Assembly (NCBI RefSeq): GCF_000698595.1
Contig: NZ_JFHC01000029.1
Location: 30,399 to 94,398 of the forward strand
DNA: 64,000 nucleotides
Direction of reading: 5' to 3'
DNA from: Caballeronia glathei
GTDB lineage: Bacteria > Pseudomonadota > Gammaproteobacteria > Burkholderiales > Burkholderiaceae
Shown: positions 26,317-35,495 of the stretch, piece by piece
Numbering within the stretch: the stretch's first letter is position 1
Layout of the letters: every line of letters begins with the position of its first letter
Notes under the pieces: generated by a model
The model's input: the letters and a program-made list of their open reading frames with translations, nothing else
Databases searched by the model: none
What the model was told of the DNA's origin: nothing
Position numbers and translations under genes: made by a program

Positions 26317-27702
26317 TCAGGATACGCGGACGGCCTTCGGCGACCGGATCACGGTATTGAACACGCCGATCGTGGCGAGATTGACGCCGAGGCAAACGAG
26401 GCCCAGGTTGATGCCGCCGAAGTCGATGCCCTTCGTATAGAGGACGATCGCCAGCACTTGCCCCACCACGATGCCCAGCGCGACCGCGGCCGCCCGTACG
26501 CGCAGCTGGAACAGGATCACGAGCACGCCGGGCAGGAACTGCGTCACGCCGTAGTAAGTCGTATTGATCAGCGTCAGCATCAGGTTGGGCGTGAGCAGCG
26601 TCGTGACGATGGATGTCGCCAGGTACACCACGATCACCATTTTCGCGCCGCGCTTCTGCCGGCTTTCCGGCATGTTAGGCAGCAGGTTGCGCGCGACGAT
26701 CGGACCGATGGCGAGACAGATGCCCGCCAGCACGAGCAGACCGGACAACGCCGCGCCGGCCGCCACCAGCCCCACGAGCCAGCCCGGCAGCAGGTTCACT
26801 ACCGCGGCGAAGAATGCGTCGTTCGGGCTCGCCAGCTTCAGGTTGGCGCTGATGGCGTAGTACGAGGCCACCACGAGGAACGGATACATCAGCATGTACA
26901 GCGGCATCGCCACCTGCGTGCGGCGGATGGTATTCGCGCTTTTCGCGGTAAAGAAGTTCTGCGCGGCGAACGGCATCATGTAGAAGCCGAGCGCCTGAAA
27001 CACGATCGTGCTCATCGAAAAATGCAGCTGCTCGGAGTTCATCGTGTTGCTTACGTGCTGGCTGGCAGCGTGGAATACGTCGTGCACGCCGTACTCCCAC
27101 GTCACCGCTACGCCGGTGATCACGATCGCCACCACCATCAGGATGTCCTTGAGGATGGCGATGTAGGCTGAAGCCCGCACGCCGGAGATCGCGATATAGG
27201 TGAATGCGAGCGCAGCCGAGATGAGGATCAGGTGCAGCGGTTCGAAGTGCCAGCCGAGACCGCGCAATGCGGCGACCAGTCCCGTGAATTGCAGCTGGCC
27301 CCAGGGAATCAGGAACAGGATGGACGACACGGCAACCACCAGTTCGACGCCGCGGTGCCGATAGTGGCCCTTGAACAGGTCCGCGAGCGTGATTGCGTTA
27401 TAGCGCTTGCCGGCTTGCCAGATCTTCGGTCCGAGGAAGTATCCGATGGGATACGCGAGGAGGATGTAGCCGAGGAACCAGATGCCGTAGGTCGGGCCCT
27501 TGGCGTAGATGCCGCCCGGAAAACCGACCATCGTGCCGATGCTGTAGATTTCACCGGCCGCGAGGAAGAAGACGAGCGCCGCGCCGAACTGCCGCGACGC
27601 GACGAAGAAGTCATGCACGCTTTGCGTCCCGCGTCCCTTGCCGGAGCGAATGGCGAGATAGAGCGAAAAGGCGATGAATCCGAGGAAGACAATGGTGGAC
27701 AT
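26317..27702 (-). CDS. Sodium:solute symporter family (SSF) transporter
   Basis: 461 residues with about 13 hydrophobic segments. SVHDFFVASRQFGAALVFF near the start and the GEIYSIGTMVGFPG region are typical SSF features. The frame extends upstream to 27777, but the ATG at 27702 gives the family start. It is preceded by a DUF3311 gene, the usual small partner of this SSF subgroup, and followed by the amidohydrolase gene. It probably imports the amidohydrolase substrate with Na+. Confidence 0.88.
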   Translation of the reverse strand: MSTIVFLGFIAFSLYLAIRSGKGRGTQSVHDFFVASRQFGAALVFFLAAGEIYSIGTMVGFPGGIYAKGPTYGIWFLGYILLAYPIGYFLGPKIWQAGKRYNAITLADLFKGHYRHRGVELVVAVSSILFLIPWGQLQFTGLVAALRGLGWHFEPLHLILISAALAFTYIAISGVRASAYIAILKDILMVVAIVITGVAVTWEYGVHDVFHAASQHVSNTMNSEQLHFSMSTIVFQALGFYMMPFAAQNFFTAKSANTIRRTQVAMPLYMLMYPFLVVASYYAISANLKLASPNDAFFAAVVNLLPGWLVGLVAAGAALSGLLVLAGICLAIGPIVARNLLPNMPESRQKRGAKMVIVVYLATSIVTTLLTPNLMLTLINTTYYGVTQFLPGVLVILFQLRVRAAAVALGIVVGQVLAIVLYTKGIDFGGINLGLVCLGVNLATIGVFNTVIRSPKAVRVS

Positions 27703-27718
27703 GCAGGGGGCTCCCGGC

Positions 27719-27928
27719 TCAGGCGTTACGCGGATCGGAATCGGGCACGTGGCGGTCGAAGAAATGCCAGCAGACAAACAGGCATCCCGACGTCAGTACG
27801 AACCAGAGGAAGATCCACGCGTAAAGCAGGGGAACGCCGAGGATGTAGGCATCCTTCGTGGCGATCCAGGGCAGGAGCCCGATCACGCCGACATAGGGAA
27901 TGCCCAGGCCGATCAGATATCTCAGCAT
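27719..27928 (-). CDS. DUF3311 small membrane protein (SSF partner)
   Basis: 69 residues with two hydrophobic helices (about 3-22 and 28-52) and the DUF3311 pattern LLYAWIFLWFVLTSGCLFVCW. It ends 16 bases before the SSF transporter start. In this family the small protein is presumed to be a second subunit or stabiliser of the symporter. The ATG at 27928 removes an unrelated upstream extension. Confidence 0.85.
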   Translation of the reverse strand: MLRYLIGLGIPYVGVIGLLPWIATKDAYILGVPLLYAWIFLWFVLTSGCLFVCWHFFDRHVPDSDPRNA

Positions 27929-28643
27929 TGTCGTCTCCAGACTGTGTGCGCCCGCTCGGCAGGGTGCCGGCAAGTCTGGAGACAGTATCGGTGGAGCGGC
28001 AAGCCCGCGTTAGTGCCAGATTGGCGCGATCGATAGCGCCAGATGGACGGGTCCTGCTCACCCGGAGAACGGGTTCAGCAGGTGGGCGCGCACAATCTGC
28101 GCCAAGAATGCAGGCGATCTTCGGAGTGCCATGAAGTGTCCGAGCCGACGACTGCGCCGAGACTCCTGTAGTCGTCAGCCATCGTTGAGGGTGCTCGTGC
28201 CGACGAGCTCCGTTATTTCGCTTTGAACCGCAGCGAATTGCGCGGAAAGCTGCGCCACCAAAAGTTGCGCTTGGGTGTTCACGGGTGTTTTCCGGGCCTC
28301 GGCCACCGCGGCCGTCAACTGGTTCCCGATCGTCTTCTGCAGTTATTGCAGCCGCAGAACGGCCGCCATGTCCGATGTACCTGGCTGGGTGGTTGCTCTG
28401 CTGCTATCCAGCGAAATCGACGAAGACACGGTACGTCCCGAAGATTGTTCTTTTGTAAGGGGCAGATCCTGTCGCGATCTGGCGCTCGACGCTCGCTCGT
28501 CGATACACGGCGCGGATAAACACCGGTCCGAGGTTTCGCGGCAATGAAGCCGCAGGCCTAAAGGTTTGGCATTTCCTGCCGTAAACACACCGAGTGGCGG
28601 CTACTGAGCGGCCGGACAGTCATCGTTACAGTGCGGCCACCGT
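27929..28643. other. Intergenic region between DUF3311 and diguanylate cyclase genes
   Basis: About 715 bases that hold the DUF3311/SSF promoter, the FlxA-like pseudogene at 28175-28429 (minus strand) and the promoter of the diguanylate cyclase. No other coding sequence was convincing. Confidence 0.5.
28175..28429 (-). pseudogene. FlxA-like small protein with in-frame TAA stop
   Basis: Reading from a GTG at 28429 gives 85 codons interrupted only by TAA at 28343-28345 after 28 residues. The parts read VSSSISLDSSRATTQPGTSD-MAAVLRLQ, then LQKTIGNQLTAAVAEA and NTQAQLLVAQLSAQFAAVQS. This Ser-rich start followed by Gln-rich coiled-coil heptads resembles FlxA-like flagellar-regulon proteins (GTSEIAKITRQIQVL in E. 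coli). A single CAA to TAA change would explain the break. I saw no sigma-28 promoter upstream. Similarity is by eye, so the family name is tentative. Confidence 0.45.
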
Positions 28644-30230
28644 ATGCCAGGCAAGGCGTCAATCCTCGATTCGATTCTGGCCACGCCGGCTACCGAGGAC
28701 GGCCGCATTACGGTTGCCATTCGCTCGTCACTGCTCTCGACACTCTTCGAGGACAGCCGTCCTCTCTTCATGTCAGGCGTAGCCAGCGTGTTCGTGGCGC
28801 TCGCCGCGGCCATGCGCCTGCAGCAGACCTGGGCCATCGTATGGCTCGCATTGGACATCTCCATCCTCGCGGCACGGCTCGGCGTGGTTTATCTCTATCG
28901 CGTACAGAGCCGGCCGGCAACGCTCCATCCCGCCCCCTGGGCTGCGCGCTACACGCCTTTCGGGCTGCTGGCGTGCCTGCTGCTGGGTGTCGGCACCATG
29001 GCCTGCGTGATGTCGGGCGACCACGCGCTTGCGTCGCTCGCCGTGATGGTGACGGCCGGAATTCTGGGCGGCATCGCCTCAAGAAACGCCGCCTTGCCGT
29101 GCCTCGCCATCACACAGGTTTGCCTGGGTGCGGTGCCAATCGGATTCGGGGCAGTCTTGCGGGCCGACACGGACTACTGGATTCTCGTGCCGCCGCTCAT
29201 CATGTATGTCGCCGCAATGGTATCGGTTGTGCGCCGGCACTACGGCGGGCTGGTTGCCCTCATGACGGCGGAACAAGGTCACGCAGAGCTGGCCGCCCGA
29301 TTCGATGCCGCCCTCGCACACATGCCTCACGGGCTGTGTACCATCGACGAGGCCGGGAAAGTGGTGATTGCGAACAGGAAAGCCGCAGAACTGTTCGGCG
29401 CAACGGTCGAAATGCTCAGACTCAACGTTCCGTTGCCGGAATTCATCGGTTACGTGGGCCTGGCGAAGTTCGGAGAAGCGCTGAGGACCCAGCTCGTCGA
29501 GCGATGCACCGAATGGCTGGCGCAAGAACGCGCGCCGCTCGACCTGAAGCTCGTGGATGGCCGGCATCTCGAGATGACCAGAAACCCCGTTCCGGATGGC
29601 AGTGAGGTCGTCATCATCGAGGACGTGACAGAGCGGAAGAAGTCCGAGGCGAAGATTCTTCACTGGGCGCATCACGATTCACTGACCGGGCTCGCCAACC
29701 GGCGGTACCTCGGCGATCATGCGGAGCGGTTGATGTCCGCCGCCGGAGCGAACCACGAACACAAGGTCGCCATCATGTACGTCGACCTGGACGGCTTCAA
29801 GAGCGTCAACGACAGCTTCGGCCACAATGCAGGGGACGAAGTGCTGAAGACGGTTGCGGACCGCCTGCGCAATGTGATGCGGCGCGGCGAACTGATTGCA
29901 CGCCTTGGCGGCGACGAATTTGTGATTGTCGCCACCCATATGAGTAACCCGGTCGGTGCCAGGCTCGCGTGCCGCATCATTCAGGAGCTTGCCGCACCGT
30001 ATCTGCTCTCCTCGGGTGCCAGGGCCCAGGTCTGTGCGAGCGTCGGGATTGCACTGGCCGAGAAGGGCGAGAGATTCGAACAGGTCTTGAAACGGGCCGA
30101 CATCGCCCTGTACGACGCGAAGGCCGCCGGGAAGGGGATGGTGCGCTTTTCGATCGCGGGTCCTGACGCCGCACAGGGTCAAGGGTTCGATGACGCAAGA
30201 GCGTCAAACGACGAAGATATCTGCCACTGA
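28644..30230 (+). CDS. Membrane diguanylate cyclase (PAS-GGDEF)
   Basis: 528 residues. The N-terminal half has several hydrophobic helices (about 40-200), then a PAS domain (about 222-335; AALAHMPHGLCTIDEAGKVV), and a GGDEF domain with the intact catalytic motif GGDEF at 422-426. The position of the inhibitory I-site five residues before it reads RRGE (413-416) instead of RxxD, so product inhibition by c-di-GMP may be weak or absent. No EAL domain is present. It makes c-di-GMP in response to a membrane or PAS-sensed signal. Confidence 0.92.
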   Translation: MPGKASILDSILATPATEDGRITVAIRSSLLSTLFEDSRPLFMSGVASVFVALAAAMRLQQTWAIVWLALDISILAARLGVVYLYRVQSRPATLHPAPWAARYTPFGLLACLLLGVGTMACVMSGDHALASLAVMVTAGILGGIASRNAALPCLAITQVCLGAVPIGFGAVLRADTDYWILVPPLIMYVAAMVSVVRRHYGGLVALMTAEQGHAELAARFDAALAHMPHGLCTIDEAGKVVIANRKAAELFGATVEMLRLNVPLPEFIGYVGLAKFGEALRTQLVERCTEWLAQERAPLDLKLVDGRHLEMTRNPVPDGSEVVIIEDVTERKKSEAKILHWAHHDSLTGLANRRYLGDHAERLMSAAGANHEHKVAIMYVDLDGFKSVNDSFGHNAGDEVLKTVADRLRNVMRRGELIARLGGDEFVIVATHMSNPVGARLACRIIQELAAPYLLSSGARAQVCASVGIALAEKGERFEQVLKRADIALYDAKAAGKGMVRFSIAGPDAAQGQGFDDARASNDEDICH

Positions 30231-30323
30231 TTTTTGACATCGATGTTCGAGTGACCGCCGCCGGCGGTGCGCTTCCTGATTCAATCCACGCCCCGAAATC
30301 CGGCGCTTCAGCCGTCGTCTCAC

Positions 30324-30347
30324 TGATGATGATGACACGCATCATCA
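30324..30347. repeat. Inverted repeat upstream of the DUF485/symporter operon
   Basis: TGATGATG, 8 bases, CATCATCA: perfect 8-base arms about 110 bases upstream of the DUF485 start and followed by another CATCAT. It could be an operator or a terminator-like hairpin for the cyclase gene; it has only a short T-run (CATTTTAC). Confidence 0.4.
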
Positions 30348-30457
30348 AACATCATTTTACTTGATCCGCTAGCGCTCCTATCGTTCAGAAAACAGGGAAG
30401 AGCGTATCGAGCAGCCCTCCAAATACGCCCACTTCATAACGAGACACAGGAGACACC

Positions 30458-30769
30458 GTGGTCAATCCGACTGCAATTCACGACGTCCGGTCGACGCCCG
30501 CATTCGAACAACTCGTCGCGCGTCGGCGAACGTTCGTGGCATGGCTGACGCTGGGCACCTTGCTGCCGTACTACGCGTTCGTGCTGGTTGCCGGTTTCGC
30601 GCCCGGAATCCTCGCGCTGAAGATTTTTCCCGGCAGCGTGATCACCATCGGCTGGCCCGTGGGCGTGGCCTTGATCGCCGGAACATGGGTTCTCACGGGC
30701 ATGTATGTGCATCGGGCGAATGGAGAGTTCGATGAGCTAACCGCTCGCATCCTTGCGGGAGACGCTTAA
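30458..30769 (+). CDS. DUF485 membrane protein (symporter partner)
   Basis: 103 residues from a GTG start with CAGGAG 6 bases upstream. Two hydrophobic helices (about 28-55 and 62-88) and the DUF485 block RRRTFVAWLTLGTLLPYY. These proteins are encoded before ActP-type acetate symporters in many proteobacteria (YjcH in E. coli). The TAA stop overlaps the ATG of the symporter by one base (TAATG), so translation is coupled. Confidence 0.9.
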   Translation: MVNPTAIHDVRSTPAFEQLVARRRTFVAWLTLGTLLPYYAFVLVAGFAPGILALKIFPGSVITIGWPVGVALIAGTWVLTGMYVHRANGEFDELTARILAGDA

Positions 30770-32442
30770 TGAACCGGTACATCAGGCTTGCAGGCTTGTC
30801 CGTTGCGTTGTGTGCGCAACGCGTTGCCACGGCAGCGCCCGAAACACTCGGCAAGGTGCAGAAACAGCCGCTCAACACGACGGCGATTGCGATGTTTCTC
30901 GCGTTCGTGGTCGTGACGCTCGGCATTACGTATTGGTCGGCATCGAAGACGAAGTCGATGAAGGACTTCTACAACGCCGGCGGCGGCATTACCGGATTTC
31001 AGAACGGCCTTGCGCTTGCCGGCGACTACATGTCCGCCGCCGCACTGCTCGGACTGACCAGCATGATCTTTTTCAACGGCTATGACGGAATGCTCTATGC
31101 CGTGAGCTTCTTTGTTGCCTGGCCGCTTCTGATGTTTCTGTTCGCAGAACGCATCCGCAACCTCGGGCAGGTCACGATAGCGGACATCGCGTCGTTCCGG
31201 CTCGATCAGCAGAGGATACGGACGTTGATGGCATTCGGATCGCTGACGGTCGTGTGCTTCTACCTCGTCGCGCAGATGGTCGGTGCCGGTCAGCTCATTC
31301 AGCTCCTGTTCGGGATTCAATACGGCTATGCCGTCGTGGTGGTGGGCATTCTGATGGCGGCGTATGTGACCTTCGGCGGAATGGTCGCGACCACCTGGGT
31401 GCAGATCATCAAGGCCGTGCTCATGCTGTTCGGAGCGAGCCTGCTGGCAATACTCGCGTTGAACCACTTCGGCTTCTCGATCAACTTCATGTTCGAGCAG
31501 GCGATCGCGACGCACAAGAGCGGCAACGGCATCATGCTTCCCAGCAAGCTCGTCGCTGATCCGTTTGCGATGCTGTCGTTGTCGGTGGGGCTGGTGTTCG
31601 GAACAGCCGGCCTGCCGCACATTCTCATGCGCTTCTTTACCGTGCCGGATGCGAAGGCAGCGCGCAAGTCCGTGTTCGTCGCCACGGGTCTCATCGGCTA
31701 TTTCTTCCTGGTGGTCATCATTCTCGGCATGGCGTCCATCGTGATCGTGGGCCGCGATCCTGTTTTCCACGAAGGCGGGATCGTGGGCGGGAAGCTCATC
31801 GGCGGCGGAAGCATGGCTGTGATGCACCTTGCGAAGGCAATGGGCGGCGATCTGGTGCTGGGCTTTCTGTCGGCCGTTGCGTTCGCCACCATTCTTGCCG
31901 TGGTCGCGGGTCTCACGATGGCCGGCACGTCGGCGATCTCGCACGACCTCTACGCAATGGTGTTCAAGAAGAATCGGGCGGACCCCGGCAAGGAAAAGCG
32001 CGTGTCGCGGATCGCGTCGATCGCGATTTGCGCCGTGGCCATCGTGCTTGGGATTCTCTTCAAGGACCAGAACGTGGCGTTCCTCGTGGCACTGACCTTC
32101 AGCGTCGCTGCGTCGGTCAATTTCCCGATCCTGACGCTGGCGATCTACTGGAAAGGCCTCACGACGCGTGGCGCGCTCATCGGCGGCGTCGCAGGGCTTG
32201 TCAGCGCAGTCAGCCTCGTGGTCCTTTCGCCTGCGGTCTGGGTCAAGGTGCTCGGGCATGCGGCCGCGATCTTTCCCTACGACTACCCAGCCATCGTTTC
32301 GATGACGATCGCATTCCTCTTCACGTGGGCCGGATCGGTCACCGATCGCGGTGCACGAGCGGCCATGGAGCGGGAGAAATTCGACGATCAGTTCATCCGC
32401 GGGCAGACCGGCATCGGCGCATCAGGCGCGGTCAGTCACTAG
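30769..32442 (+). CDS. actP: ActP-like cation/acetate symporter (SSF family)
   Basis: 557 residues with a signal-like N-terminus and about 13 membrane helices. SMKDFYNAGGGITGFQNGLALAGDYMSAA is characteristic of ActP; TFGGMVATTWVQIIKA and FFTVPDAKAARKS follow. ActP imports acetate and other short monocarboxylates with Na+ or H+. It is coupled to the DUF485 gene and followed by cytochrome b561 and nitronate monooxygenase genes, an unusual neighbourhood for acetate uptake, so another short carboxylate may be the substrate. Confidence 0.88.
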   Translation: MNRYIRLAGLSVALCAQRVATAAPETLGKVQKQPLNTTAIAMFLAFVVVTLGITYWSASKTKSMKDFYNAGGGITGFQNGLALAGDYMSAAALLGLTSMIFFNGYDGMLYAVSFFVAWPLLMFLFAERIRNLGQVTIADIASFRLDQQRIRTLMAFGSLTVVCFYLVAQMVGAGQLIQLLFGIQYGYAVVVVGILMAAYVTFGGMVATTWVQIIKAVLMLFGASLLAILALNHFGFSINFMFEQAIATHKSGNGIMLPSKLVADPFAMLSLSVGLVFGTAGLPHILMRFFTVPDAKAARKSVFVATGLIGYFFLVVIILGMASIVIVGRDPVFHEGGIVGGKLIGGGSMAVMHLAKAMGGDLVLGFLSAVAFATILAVVAGLTMAGTSAISHDLYAMVFKKNRADPGKEKRVSRIASIAICAVAIVLGILFKDQNVAFLVALTFSVAASVNFPILTLAIYWKGLTTRGALIGGVAGLVSAVSLVVLSPAVWVKVLGHAAAIFPYDYPAIVSMTIAFLFTWAGSVTDRGARAAMEREKFDDQFIRGQTGIGASGAVSH

Positions 32443-32477
32443 AACATCGAGCCATCAGCTATTCGAATGGAGGGGAT

Positions 32478-33086
32478 ATGTCGAAGTTGCAAACATCCTG
32501 TATGCCTGAACCTCGGTCGGGCAATCATCGCGTGCGGACCGGTTTTCAGGCGCGTGATAACGGATTGGGATTTTCGCCCGTCACAATCGTTCTTCACTGG
32601 GTCGTCGCCGCGCTGGTCCTGTCCATCATCGGCATCGAGATCGCGCTCGCCATTTCGCCCGCGGCCGGACTGACCCCGGTCCTGAACCTGCTTGGGACGA
32701 TCCTGTTCCCGATATCGGTGTACCGCTTCTGGGCGCGCATCACGTCATGGCATCCGCTGCCTGTCGGGTCGCCCAATCCCGTCGAGGTCATCATCAGCCG
32801 CTCGGTGGCGGTTTCACTGGCGCTCGCCATGGTGCTGCTGCCGATCGCCGCGTGGCTGTCGAAGTCCGCGGCCGGCCAGCCCGTCGAATTGCCGGGTGGA
32901 TGGGTGATCCCGGCCTTGATGCAGCCGAATCATCAGGTTGCGCAAATCGTGGAGGTCCTCTTCTGGATTGGTGCGACACCGTTCCTCTTGGGCCTCGTAC
33001 TGCATATCTTCGGCGCCTGCAAAAACCATTTCCTGCTGAAGAACGACGCGTTGAAACGAATGCTTGGAAAACACGTGGAGCTTTGA
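32478..33086 (+). CDS. Cytochrome b561 family protein
   Basis: 202 residues, four hydrophobic helices. FSPVTIVLHWVVAALVLS provides the first heme-ligand His; YRFWARITSWHP and a C-terminal LLGLVLHIFGACKNHFLLKND complete the b561 pattern. These inner-membrane dihemes move electrons between the quinone pool and periplasmic partners or superoxide. The ATG at 32478 follows GGAGGGG. It is 35 bases after actP and 4 bases before the next gene, in one operon. Confidence 0.85.
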   Translation: MSKLQTSCMPEPRSGNHRVRTGFQARDNGLGFSPVTIVLHWVVAALVLSIIGIEIALAISPAAGLTPVLNLLGTILFPISVYRFWARITSWHPLPVGSPNPVEVIISRSVAVSLALAMVLLPIAAWLSKSAAGQPVELPGGWVIPALMQPNHQVAQIVEVLFWIGATPFLLGLVLHIFGACKNHFLLKNDALKRMLGKHVEL

Positions 33087-33090
33087 ATTC

Positions 33091-34095
33091 ATGAACACGA
33101 GCCAATCCAGATTCAGTGGAAATCAAGTTACGGAGCTTTGTGGCATCAGGTATCCCATCTTCCTCGCCGGCATGGCTGCAATTTCTGGCCCGCAACTCGT
33201 CGCGGCCGTGGCCAATGCTGGCGGCATGGGGACGATTGGTGGTCTGCGCTTGCCGCCGCTGGCCTTGCGCCAGTGGATCAGGCAAACGAAGGAACTGACG
33301 GACAAGCCGTTCGGTGTCAATCTCGTGCCGTCCTTCGGCGGCCCCGATGTATTCGAAGCGCAGTTCCAGGTCGTCATGCAGGAGAAGCCGCGGATGCTGT
33401 CGCTTTTCTATGCCGAGGACTACCCGCACATGATCTCGCGCGCAAAGGATGCCGGCATGGTCGTCATGGTTCAGGTGGGCTCGCTCGAGCTTGCACGGCA
33501 GGCCATCGCACACGGTGCCGACATCATCACGGCCCAGGGTAGCGAAAGCGGCGGTCATATGAATCGCGGAACGATCGGGCTCCTTTCCCTGTTGCCCGCG
33601 ATCCGGGCAATTTCAGAAGGGCGGCCCGTGCTTGCGGCGGGCGGCATCACGAACCGCGACGACGTCAGAACGGTGATGCATATGGGCGCGTCGGGCGTGC
33701 TGGTCGGCACGGCCTTTGTCGCGTGCGAAGAGTCGAATGCGCATCCGCTCTATAAACAGAAGATAGTGGACGCGACGGTGGACGATACCGAATACCGGAC
33801 CACCTATTCGTTCGGATGGAAGTACGGGACGCCGCACCGGGTGATACCGAACCGTGAGAAGTGGAATCTGTTGCGCTTCATCGGCGGTGGCGCGCGGGTG
33901 ATCGACAAGCCACGGATGGCGCAGAAGCTGTCACTGTATGCAGGGCAGGGCGTGGGGAAAATCGATCGCGTGATACCCGCGGCCGAGCGTGTGGCCGAAC
34001 TCGCAGAAGGGCTGAGGGAAGACGGTGAACGCGATGGGCCGGGTTCATTCGAGCGTCTCGAGGAACCGCAGTTACCGCAGTTACGTTGTGCATGA
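33091..34095 (+). CDS. Nitronate monooxygenase / 2-nitropropane dioxygenase-like flavoprotein
   Basis: 334 residues, FMN-dependent TIM barrel. CGIRYPIFLAGMAAISGPQL at the start, QGSESGGHMNRG with the catalytic-type His, and VLAAGGITNRDDV plus GASGVLVGTAFVA near the phosphate site. The family oxidises alkyl nitronates to carbonyl compounds and nitrite; some members reduce enoyl-CoA or quinones instead. The ATG at 33091 was chosen over one at 33064 that overlaps the b561 gene. It is the last gene of the actP operon. A second family member is at 40186. Confidence 0.85.
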   Translation: MNTSQSRFSGNQVTELCGIRYPIFLAGMAAISGPQLVAAVANAGGMGTIGGLRLPPLALRQWIRQTKELTDKPFGVNLVPSFGGPDVFEAQFQVVMQEKPRMLSLFYAEDYPHMISRAKDAGMVVMVQVGSLELARQAIAHGADIITAQGSESGGHMNRGTIGLLSLLPAIRAISEGRPVLAAGGITNRDDVRTVMHMGASGVLVGTAFVACEESNAHPLYKQKIVDATVDDTEYRTTYSFGWKYGTPHRVIPNREKWNLLRFIGGGARVIDKPRMAQKLSLYAGQGVGKIDRVIPAAERVAELAEGLREDGERDGPGSFERLEEPQLPQLRCA

Positions 34096-34316
34096 GGATT
34101 TGAAGGGTGCCCGCTGCGTGGGTTGGCGGGTTGTCTGCAACGCGATCGCATCGATATGGAAAGACGGTTGATTCGAGCGATCGCGTCATACACGCGACCG
34201 CTCATTGGCGGTCGTTCTTCTCAACCATCAACCCGTATGGCGGGGCGTTACCGCACTATCCGTCCCGCGCGGCGTGATCAGACAGACAAGCCAATGCGTG
34301 ATCGACGCCCGAAGCG

Positions 34317-35282
34317 CTAGTGAACGGCGGCGCTTGTCTTCGTTGCTTCGGCACAATCCAGGTTCAAAGCCAGTGCGCCTTCGTCCAGCGCATGTGTTCC
34401 CCGGCTATCGACTGCGAGCTGTTCATGTGCAAGATCGAGTAGCGCGGTGAGCGCCGGCGTCACGAAGGTATCCTTGCAGCGGATAAACACCGTGGTCACA
34501 TGAGCGAACTCCGGCGGAAGCTCGTGGCAATGAACGGATTGCAGCGACGTGTGACCTTCCACTACGGAGCGTGGCAACAAGGTGATACCCATGCCAGCCG
34601 CGACGCAAGACATGATCCCGTCGAGCGTGCCCAGCTCCATCACTTGACCAGGAATGATGCCCGCCTGATAGAACCAATGTTCGAGCGTCGAGCGATAGAA
34701 GCAGCCGGTCCTGAAAACGAGAACGGTCTGCCGGGACATTTGATTGCACAGCTCGGAAAACGAATCGAATTCGGCGCTGCTGACCAGGATCAATTCTTCC
34801 TGGAAGACTTCTTCCTGGTGGAGCGCGGCGTTCTGGTGAAAGCCCCCGACAAACGCTCCATCCAGGCGATGACATTCGACGGCTTTGATCAGTTCGGTGG
34901 TGGTGCCCGTCAATAGCGACAACTGCACTTGCGGATACTGCCCGTGATACTTCGCCAATACTTTCGGCAACCGGATGGCGGCCGTCGTTTCCATGGAGCC
35001 GAGCCGCAGCAGCCCTCTTGGAGTTGTATTGTCGAGCAGGGCATTACGGCTCTGGTCGGCCAGCTGAAGAATACGCTGCGCGTAACCGAGGAACACCTGT
35101 CCCGCTGAAGTCAGGATGACGCCGCTCTTTTGGCGGACGAAGAGCTGCTGATTCAATTCGGATTCGAGTTCCTTGATGCGCATCGTGACATTCGACTGGA
35201 CGTTGTGTATTTTTTCAGCCGCCGCGGTGAAGCTGCCGTACTCGGCTACCGCACAAAACATTCTCAAATGCCGCAATTCCAT
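34317..35282 (-). CDS. LysR family transcriptional regulator
   Basis: 321 residues from the ATG at 35282 (GAGG 6 bases upstream). MELRHLRMFCAVAEYGSFTA starts the winged helix, with AEKIHNVQSNVTMRIKELE as the recognition region and the effector domain opening LLRLGSMETTAAIRLP. It is in the same subgroup as the regulators at 22583, 44448 and 61375. It is downstream of, and on the same strand as, the AEC transporter and converges on the nitronate monooxygenase. The C-terminus has a short extension beyond the usual domain end. Confidence 0.9.
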   Translation of the reverse strand: MELRHLRMFCAVAEYGSFTAAAEKIHNVQSNVTMRIKELESELNQQLFVRQKSGVILTSAGQVFLGYAQRILQLADQSRNALLDNTTPRGLLRLGSMETTAAIRLPKVLAKYHGQYPQVQLSLLTGTTTELIKAVECHRLDGAFVGGFHQNAALHQEEVFQEELILVSSAEFDSFSELCNQMSRQTVLVFRTGCFYRSTLEHWFYQAGIIPGQVMELGTLDGIMSCVAAGMGITLLPRSVVEGHTSLQSVHCHELPPEFAHVTTVFIRCKDTFVTPALTALLDLAHEQLAVDSRGTHALDEGALALNLDCAEATKTSAAVH

Positions 35283-35435
35283 GATGTGCCTCGCGGAGAT
35301 CACCTCGGGTGATGGCAAATCAGGCTAACACACCTGCAGCGGTGATATTGGCGCTCGCTGCGGCGACGGAGAGCTTCATTGTTGACCGCAGGTAAAGATA
35401 CCTCCCGCGGTCGAAGCCCCCCTTGCTGGAGGCTA

Positions 35436-35476
35436 ACAGCTACATCCGCGCGGCATTCTCGCCCGGATGTAGCTGT
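35436..35476. repeat. Long perfect inverted repeat (13-base arms)
   Basis: ACAGCTACATCCG, a 15-base GC-rich loop, CGGATGTAGCTGT. It lies 20 bases beyond the AEC transporter stop, inside the 213-base gap before the LysR gene. It may form a transcription-terminating or mRNA-stabilising hairpin. It has no adjacent T-run. Confidence 0.6.
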
Positions 35477-35495
35477 GCCGAATGGCAACTCGTCC

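Noticed and set aside
28275..28547. 90-codon plus-strand frame near the diguanylate cyclase
   Set aside because: No family features; the minus strand of the same region gives the more protein-like FlxA-type reading.
30766..32259. 497-codon minus-strand frame opposite actP
   Set aside because: Histidine- and arginine-rich low-complexity translation without membrane segments or motifs; actP on the plus strand is a full-length symporter.
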